Source: Dysidea avara (Eukaryota > Porifera > Demospongiae > Dictyoceratida > Dysideidae). From it: 64,000 bases of DNA. The DNA is taken from contig NC_089273.1 in assembly GCF_963678975.1 (NCBI RefSeq), forward strand, positions 10,602,614 to 10,666,613, read 5' to 3'. The notes under the pieces are model-generated. The model was not told the origin of the DNA. It made no database searches and worked only from the letters and a program-made list of their open reading frames with translations. Every line of letters starts with the position of its first letter. Position 1 is the stretch's first letter. This document shows positions 55,700 to 64,000 of this stretch, in pieces. Position numbers and translations under genes: made by a program.

Positions 55700-56125
55700 G
55701 AATCAGCTAACACTATCAACTATTGATAACACTGTTCTTATAATTACCACTGGAACAGAATCCCAGCTTTGGTTACACTTAAAGTACATATAAAAGTAGC
55801 TACTAGCTAGGTGTTATGATACGTAGTTGAAGAATTACTAGAATATTATTGATTTAGAGCTTTGGGCCAATTTTAACAGTTGATACAGCTCAGCAGAATT
55901 TGCTCTCGAGCTACACAATTAGCTGTATTCCATTTCATTGCATAATATACATATGGTGGGAAAAAAAGAATAGCTTATAATTGGAGACTTTAATAAGACT
56001 ACTACAGATATTTTTGAATATTAATTAAGAAGCTTCCTTGTCATTTTACAAACAATTTTGTACAGTGTACCAATTCCAAAGTAAATACATACAGTAAATG
56101 AAGCACCTAAATGCAGTATAATTAA
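55700..56125. other. Probable upstream part of the Kazal-like gene, exons not resolved
   Basis: Minus-strand stretches with Cys-containing coding flavour (TGTAACCAAAGCTGGGATTC at about 55770; NCVAREQILLSCIN at about 55880-55920) have nearby splice-like sites but inconsistent phases. Confidence 0.25.
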
Positions 56126-57170
<1,045 letters not shown>

Positions 57171-57538
57171 ACTAGGCGTTATAGAGTTCAGTATAAGCAC
57201 ATGCGCGGAAGGGTCTTGGGAATTTGGACCACATTCCGTGAACTCAGTTGATACGAATCAAATTGCAGCATTTACTTGAAGCGACATGCAGTAACAAGTA
57301 GACTACGTCCTGACACGTAGGAGTAAGCCACATGCATCGATGATCTATCACGTAGCAAGATAAAATATTCTCGAAAATAATTTAATTTGAAAATCCCTTT
57401 GAGGCCCTTGTGGTTCTGAGATTGGTTTTAAATTGAAAGTCCGTTGAGGTAAACAAGAACGTGGGACTTTCAATCCGCCCACATTGAACTTTGTGGTGTG
57501 AATGTTATGATTGGTTAACTAATACTGAACTACGGTTC

Positions 57539-57601
57539 GATTCAAGCATAGATTGTAGAGGCGCGTAGGCGCTTACGCGCCTCTACAATCTATGATTCAA
57601 G
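57539..57601. repeat. 47-bp perfect-hairpin insertion with 8-bp target duplication
   Basis: GATTCAAG at 57539-57546 and 57594-57601 flank CATAGATTGTAGAGGCGCGT A, loop GGCGCT, and the exact reverse complement. The arms are 21 bp. The related sequence at 41676 (GGTTCGATTCAGCAATC) lacks the insert. Confidence 0.75.
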
Positions 57602-58205
57602 CTAGCAAGTTTTTAGTTCAGTTGCCGTAAATACCAGCTGTAATTGAGCTAGACTAGCAACCCCAGTGGTGAATTAGTATTAAAGGTGAAAGGTGAGCTT
57701 TGCACACAGTTTAGCTAGCTATCACTATATAATATGTAACATTCATCAATTTCTTCGTTTCGCTTTTGGCAACTCTGTTCAGGATTGCTGCCGACGAAAT
57801 GAAAGGCATGGTTATAGCGCTACAACATTACTATGAAAACTCACGATCTCGTCCATACTAGCTACTGTCTGTGGCGCAATCGGATTGATTCACGCGCCAG
57901 TTGGAATGGATTTTAATTCCGTTCAATACCGAGGTGAAACTGAATACGGGTGGTTGGGTAGTCGTACATGTAGGTTCTGGTATACTGAGCTACTGGAAAT
58001 GCCGTTTGTGCTGATCATGAGCGTTAGTGGCGGGAACGCCCCGTGGTTGTGCAGGTGTAGCTAGCTAGTTCATAAGTGCATTTCATTTGCAGATAGGTAC
58101 TGATGGACGTTTTATTATTATTTTTATCATTGTTGTTAATTAGCAAAGCCCACTAGAGGCAACACGCTAATGAGCATTACAATCACATATTATATATCGT
58201 CGCTC

Positions 58206-59163
58206 TACTTTGAGGGGGAGGGCTTCTACGATCAAATCTAATCTTTCGTCACAATCCCAAAGAATTTTAGACCTGAACAGTGAACCGGGTGTTTCTGCCT
58301 GGCTGACAGCATTGCCTTTAGCAGAGCAGGGATTCCATCTGATGAAGCAAGAATTTTGGGATGCCTTGCATCTTAGATACGGCTGGAAGCTCCTGAACAT
58401 ACCCAGTCACTGTGTTTGTGGGGTCCCATTTTCTGCGAATCATGCTATGATTTGCAGACATGGAGGCCTCACATTTGTTCGCCACAATGCTTTGCAAAAC
58501 ATCACTGCAGAGTGGCTTTCCAAGACATGTCATGGTGTGGCCCTTGAGCCACCTTTACAGCCACTTACTGGGGAGATCATTGCACCTAAGACTGCCAACC
58601 GTCAGGATGAGGCTAGGGCAGAAATACATGCTAGGGGATTCTGGGGGCAGCGGCAAAGTGCCTTTTTTGACGTAAGGGTGTTTCATCCTAATGCACCGAG
58701 CTACTGCAACACCAGTGTCCCCTCTTTGTATCGACGTCACGAGGCACAGAAGAAATGTGAGTATGGTGACCGTGTCAGAGAGGTTGAGCAGGCCTCCTTC
58801 ACTCCCCTTGTGTTTGCGACCACTGGAGATATGGGAAGGGAGGCAATAGTTTTCTACCGTCGTTTGGCTGACCATCTATCTCGCCGCGGCTCTACTAGTT
58901 ACAGTCAGACTCTGGCTTTTATCCGATGCACATTGTCTTTTTCTCTACTTCGGTCAGCTACAATGTGCATATGTGGAAGTAGGTCCATCTCGCATCGCTC
59001 CTCTGATGCCTCTCCTGAGATGGGCCGCATTGATGAGCACAGGGACTTTTAAGCTTTCAGCAATCTGGTCCTTTTTATTCAGTTGTCCAGCCCGTGCTTT
59101 CTTTGTGCTGGGGGTGGTAGGCAAGGGCAGTCCATCCAGCCCGGGGAAAAAAACAAAAAAAAA
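58206..59163 (+). mobile_element. 5'-truncated retroelement fragment: C-terminal Zn-finger/endonuclease-like domain
   Basis: A 280-codon frame (to stop 59052) reads SAWLTALPLAEQGFHLMKQE..LRYGW, a CxCG..H..C zinc knuckle (CVCGVPFSANHAMICRHGG), RQDEARAEIHARGFWGQR.. AFFDVRVFHPNAPSY, YRRHEAQKKCEYGDRVREVE, SFTPLVFATTGDMG.EA..FYRRLA and a final LSFSLLRSATMCICG. This motif order recurs downstream of reverse transcriptases in many marine invertebrate elements; the D..(F)FDVRV pattern recalls PD-(D/E)xK-type nucleases such as the restriction-like endonuclease of R2-type elements (inference). There is no ATG and the frame begins abruptly, so it is a 5'-truncated copy; a G-rich end and A-rich tail (GGGGAAAAAAACAAAAAAAA A at 59140-59163) mark the 3' end. 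Confidence 0.65.
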
Positions 59164-60255
59164 CTTACAGCATTCTTAAATGTTTCGAGATCTATTGTGT
59201 CGATGTTAGGAATTTGAAAGGAGTTCCATTGAATGATTGTTCGTGGGAGGAGGGAGTATTTGTACACAACAACTCTTGTTTGCAATTGAGTTAGCTTGAG
59301 AGGATGTTGAGCACAGGTGTAGGACACTGGAGTTGGTGACGGTAAGCAATGACCACAGGTATTGCTAGTAAGTTCCTGATAATCTTGAATAGGAAGGTGA
59401 GTCTAGCAATTGTTCTTCTGTTTTGAAGTGTAGGCCATTCAAGACTGGTTAACATATCTGTGATGCTATCATGGTTTTGGTTAGATCTGTGCCAGGGTTT
59501 GTCCAAAATGAAGCAAACAACGCGGTGTTGAATCATTTCTAGTTTACTAGTACTAGTGTGATGATAGGGGTCCCAGATGGCTGAGCAGTACTCTAATGAT
59601 GGTAAGAGCAATTGTTTGTAGACGTGTTCTTTAATTTCTGATGGTGCATTGTGGAGATTTCTTTTTAAGAATCCAAGGAGTCGATTTGCCTTGTTACAGA
59701 TGTAATTGATGTGAGGATCCCATGATAATTTGTGGTGGAGACGGATTCCAAGGTAATTGTGTTCTACTACTGTAGCCAGTGGAATGTCGGACATTTTGTA
59801 TGTGAAGGTACTCTTTTTATGGTGAAGGTACTCTTTTTATTGTGTGTTGTTATCTGTAAAATTTTACATTTGGAGATGTTGAATTCCATCATCCAGTCAG
59901 TTGCCCATCTTGTTAGTGAGTTTAAATCATCTTGAAGTATTTTATGGTCTTGTTGTGTTTTAATGGTTTTGTAAATAAGGATATCATCTGCAAAAAGACG
60001 GATCTCACTTTGGATGTTGGCAATGATGTCATTGATATAAATCAAGAATAGAACTGGTCCAAGAACAAACCCTTGGGGAACACCAGATGTTACATCACAA
60101 ATGGATGATTTAGAACCTTCTACTATAACTTGTTGTGTGCGACCATGAAGAAAGGATTCAAGCCAGTGTAATACATTCCCTCTTATTCCATAGTGCCTTA
60201 GTTTGTAGAGGAGTCTTGAGTGAGATACTTTATCAAAAGCTTTAGAATTAATCAT
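59163..60255 (-). pseudogene. 5'-truncated non-LTR retrotransposon reverse transcriptase
   Basis: Minus strand, three frames joined by shifts near 59780 and 59310. From 60255: SKAFDKVSHSRLLYKLRHYG.., SGVPQGFVLGPVLFLIYIND I, LFADDILIYK (the catalytic [FY]xDD box), LTRWATDWMMEFNISKCKIL; then VVEHNYLGIRLHHKLSWDPH.., LEYCSAIWDPYHHTSTSKLE, then YKYSLLPRTIIQWNSFQIPN .. LETFKNAVSFF. This is the palm, thumb and C-terminal tail of a CR1/L2/jockey-clade reverse transcriptase. Everything upstream of SKAFD is absent. The fragment at 58206-59163 abuts its 3' end. Confidence 0.88.
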
Positions 60256-60889
60256 GCAAAGCTATCAGAATTTGTTTGGTAGCTAAGCAAATCAGATGGT
60301 TCTTGGTAAACCTGATCACCAGAAAGCCTGAAATGAAGCAATTAATTGTGTGGCTATCAGATGAAATGCGCAAGTCACAGATGCAATTTTCTTAGAGACA
60401 AATGGATACCAAGCAGCCGCCATAATTCCAATATCCTGGTCATAGCTAAAGAATTTTCTGTGCTCACTCCTCAGAACTGTGCATGGGATTTGACATATCT
60501 GTTAAATTAATTAATTAAACTAATTATTAATGTGTGTGTGTTTGCCTTGCCAGTGCTCCATAACTCCTTGGTACCCCTATGTCTAGGTCCCTTATTTATT
60601 TTCGTACATTTGTCTTGAACCATAAGACGTATAAATCAATCAAATTTATGCCATGATTACCTATGACCTGAGCAGCTTTATAATGCTATGTTCATGAAAT
60701 GACAGATTTTTATAGTGACACATCTAACATTATAGCTTATACGACATGCAATGCTTTTCAGCACATTATTTCTCTCTTGGTCAGTTTCCAATTTCTTGAC
60801 TTAGTTATACAAAGATAATTGTGTGGTTAGCTGCAATTTTATACATCAAGTTGATCTTATATGTACATGTTTATAGTTAGAGTAGTTGC
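60256..60889. other. Unassigned
   Basis: AT-rich, no supported frame or repeat. Confidence 0.4.
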
Positions 60890-62480
60890 AATAATCCACA
60901 CAATATCTATTATAGCAAGACTACATATCTGGCTCCATTTTGAGTTAATAAAATTCTAAATGGTAACACTCTTGAAACTGTTTTTATAGCTAAAACTTAA
61001 CTTAGACATTCTCACAATATTAAATTTTATTAAAATTATTTTGTCATGCTCAATAGATAGTGCCAATCTCAGAAATAATATTATGTTGGGTTGGGAATTT
61101 GGCATGCATGGTGCTTGAAAACTGAAAAAGAAAGGTTCATTTTCCTCCACACACCCCATGCATTATAAAGGGAAAATGGCACAAGCATAGGTAAGACACA
61201 GTGAAAACAGAACATGATGTCACAATGATTGTGTGACGTGTACGTACTGTACATTTTTAGCATAGGGTATAGTTGTAGTAAACCATGAAGTTAATCACTG
61301 GATTTATTGTCAGGATTGGTAATTTTCACTAGTGTAGAAATCGTTTCATGCGTTGAGCTTCATTGAACTCCAGCGATTTTACAATGAACTTCGCAATAGA
61401 GTGCTATTATTGTATTTAAAACAAATTCTGACCTTATTTTCAGGTACCTGTGTTACTAATCACTAGTAGTAAAATTAATGAATTCTACTTTGGCATCTAA
61501 AATGATACAAGTAGCTAATATGTTAATTAGTTTTTCATTATGTAATTATCATTGGAATTCTAATACATTGCACAACATCATAATGTGTTATGACATCATA
61601 TCCTACCCCTCTGGGTAAGATATGTCACTGCTAGGATTCTTAAGTTGATAAACAACCATGAAGGTATGATGTAATAATCACTGAGGCAGAGCTGAGGTGA
61701 TCATTACATCATTCTTGAGGGGTGAATATCCACTGAAGAATCCTAGCAATGTGTGTCTTGTTTATTTAGGCAATAGCCTCTGTATCTGGAATTTTGTTAT
61801 ATAGTAACCCACGGCCACAAAGGATGTTATTTGTTTGTGTCAAATTTTGTGGCTACGTATCTTACCCAGTAAGACACCTATGTACAGATCTTTTACCAGT
61901 ATAAACCCTGCAAACTTTGCAAATATGAAACAAAATCTGAATGTCATCGTCAAATTGAATTTAAAATTCCATTGTCAAATTAAATTTAAAATGACATCTA
62001 GCTACCTGGACTGTCTTGAAACCATACTTACTAGCTGTAAGTTTGTATGTATTATAATGAGAGTAACTTTTGGATCTCAGTGATCTTTATAATTAATGCC
62101 TTCTTTGTGGTGTGCAAATACAGTATGTTTAACCAGCTACGTATGCACTTTTTAAATATAATACTGATAGGGATGTGGCTAACTATAAAAATTTATTTAA
62201 CGTTAGAAACTATAAAGGTAAACAACTACAGTGGAGATGTCACAATGATGCAACAATTTCACAATGATGCAAGGTGGAGTTGTGGTTTCAATCATGGCTT
62301 TGTTATGCTGACTTTGAAGAGGTTTGTACTTTTGAGTTGGTGATACAACCTTCAGAAAATTATTGTGTAGCTGATGAGGAGTAAAGTGAAAGTAACTACG
62401 CACTTTTAAGTTTGCGCCTACTTGTAAATACCTCCCATCTGACAGTATGTATTTTTAGGTTTCAAAGTATAAAATCTGTT
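60890..62480. repeat. Segmental duplication, copy B (partner 42760-45480)
   Basis: Same block order as copy A without the 44163-44875 foldback and the 43205-44045 insertion. About 61215-61620 has no counterpart in copy A. A 131-bp imperfect palindrome at 61626-61756 (TGCTAGGATTCTT .. AAGAATCCTAGCA) corresponds to the split one in copy A. Confidence 0.82.
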
Positions 62481-62952
62481 TACATTACAAACTTTCAAAG
62501 ATTACAAAACAACACAGAACTTGGCACTCAATAAAGCTAAGATTTGCACAATGATCAACATATGAACAAACCCCAACCCCACATTGATGTTTATCCCCAT
62601 ACGAGCTCGGATAATGGAGCAATCTCAAGTTAAATGTGCACTGTTTATGTTTTGTGCCAAGGTTCTATTGGGGTATATATTATAGAAAATTTTTTATAGA
62701 CATCTCGGATGCCGGAATCTCTACTTAGCTGGTTTGGGATGTTTACTGATTGCAACTAAGCCTGTGAAAACACAAATTATACCCTGTCACAAAGCAGGTC
62801 ATTTCTTAGCATTCTCTATCATGTACTATGTTATAAACCAAATAAATGTTCAATAATAGCAAATATTGTGTGACCATAACATAATGGCATTAGTAATAAA
62901 AATTGAAAGAAATGATAGCATAACTTTTGCATAGAACCACAATATATTGAAT
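62481..62952. other. Unassigned
   Basis: No gene or repeat recognised. Confidence 0.4.
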
Positions 62953-63188
62953 TTGTGACTGGACCTGCAAAATTAGAGCATTTGAGCACAAACTACACTC
63001 TACCACACAACTCAGCACTGAAATGTAATTAATGTTAATTTTGCATTCTGTAACTTGTTTTATGAAGTCAAGTAAAATGATAATTATGAGCTAAAAATTC
63101 TATGGCCATAGCAAGATTACACACTAAACGTTGAAATTTTAAAAAGTAGGAAGATTTTATTCTTGTTTTTGTAGGCCTGGTCACATTA
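62953..63188. mobile_element. MITE with TGTGACTGGACCTGCAAAA ends
   Basis: Left TTGTGACTGGACCTGCAAAA TTAGAG, right TTCTTGTTTTTGTAGGCCTG GTCACATT; inverted ends of ~22 bp with mismatches. Noncoding. Confidence 0.65.
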
Positions 63189-63384
63189 ACTATGCAACAA
63201 TCCATTATTACTCTTTCAAGTAATCTGTGAAGTATCACTACTAAAATATAAACTTCTTTACCCTGCATCAAAAACCTCCAAGTTACTAACAACATCATAC
63301 ATAACTACATACTTAGTTATCACCTTATAGTTATGTAATCATAGCTCCTCATGAAATACCTGAAGTACCTTACCTCGTGAAGTA

Positions 63385-63470
63385 ACTTTTTCACAAGTCA
63401 AGTTATTGGTTATCAGGTACATGCAATAGAAAGGTATAAGCACTATTTTGTGGATCCGATCAAATTTATT
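63385..63470. mobile_element. Right-end fragment of the long-spacer TGTGACC MITE
   Basis: AAGTCAAGTTATTGGTTATC AGGTACATGCAATAGAAAGG ..TTTTGTGGATCCGATCAAAT matches the right third of 9701-9925 and 18292-18370. Confidence 0.6.
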
Positions 63471-63474
63471 GTTT

Positions 63475-64000
63475 GGTCTTTTTCTCACTCCTTACTCCCT
63501 TTTGGCTGTAGACACAGGTTAGGCCCACAGACCTTCAGCACATCACTACATGTGTATTCTTATGCTATGTCCCTGTGTTTACCACTCATGTATTGCTATA
63601 AAGCACAAATAAATAAATAATATAAGTATCCCTTCTTGCATATGACTGCTACAATAATAATAGTAAAGGTCTAAGCTTCAACCATGAGGTCAAATTTTGT
63701 AGTTTGTTATGTAAACTTCATTAATTTTGTTTTATGGCTGACCAAACTAGCTGCATTATTAAATCCATACATTCAATAGTTTGTGTGAAGCCAAGTGTGG
63801 TTCTGTACAGGGCTGTTGCATCAGCTCCCAGGAATTGACTGTGTTCCTATCTGCTTATGTATAGTAAGGGTCTTGATGAGTATTCTTCCAATCAAAATTC
63901 CGGTCAGGATGTTGCTGCTTCTCTTCAGTTTTCCTTGTCCATCCCGCATATATTCCAACATGATCTTTAGCTCAATCTTTATTCAGGACAATTCAGGATT
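63475..64000. other. Unassigned right edge; short minus-strand coding-like frame
   Basis: From about 63980 leftwards the minus strand reads KIMLEYMRDGQGKLKRSSNI.. LIGRILIKTLTIHKQIGTQS to a TGA near 63826. It looks protein-like but has no recognised family and could be part of an element or an exon continuing outside. A CACAAATAAATAAATAATAT AAG tail at 63604 resembles a SINE tail. Confidence 0.25.

Overview
This is a eukaryotic, AT-rich, repeat-dense stretch from an invertebrate animal. A marine sponge or a similar early-branching animal fits best: introns are very short (48-103 nt in the clearest models), small DNA transposons are packed closely, degenerate non-LTR reverse transcriptase pieces recur, and a PIF1-like helicase carries ubiquitin-protease-like domains. 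The species assignment is inference; no rRNA or mitochondrial marker lies in the window. There is no operon, CRISPR or other prokaryotic organisation.

The clearest genes are (1) at the left edge, a 5'-truncated intronless gene (3-3146, +) joining the C-terminal half of a PIF1-family helicase to two tandem USP-like domains, the first catalytically dead and the second with an intact Cys/His box; and (2) an intronless F-box/leucine-rich-repeat gene (20451-22331, +). Other genes are visible only after joining short exons by eye: a CD225/dispanin-like two-span membrane protein in four exons (46964-54157, +), a two-exon single-pass membrane protein with an Arg/Ser-rich tail (8326-8787, -) behind a CRE/TATA promoter, and the last three exons of a single-pass membrane protein (5865-6294, +). 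Weaker exon candidates lie at 14008, 16302, 33596-34064, 34842, 38059, 38229 and 55448 (Kazal-like, with a frame break).

Most of the remaining DNA is mobile or repetitive. One small TIR element family (TIR close to TGTGACCGGATTTGCGAAAA) occurs about a dozen times; several other MITE families, pogo-like termini, nested insertions and foldback elements are present. Structural extremes are a perfect 142-bp-arm palindrome (10961-11288), an element with perfect 113-bp inverted ends (28928-29861), a 713-bp foldback whose empty site survives in a segmental duplicate (44163-44875 against about 61790), a 928-bp uninterrupted CTG array (56242-57169), and two arrays of a ~33-bp satellite (10430-10790 and 24330-25420). 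Reverse-transcriptase or element-endonuclease fragments lie at 18489, 28090, 30534, 58206 and 59163-60255.

There is no sign of a coordinated gene cluster. The genes look like independent single-copy eukaryotic loci embedded in transposon debris. The helicase-USP fusion and the unlabelled short-intron membrane-protein genes deserve most attention.
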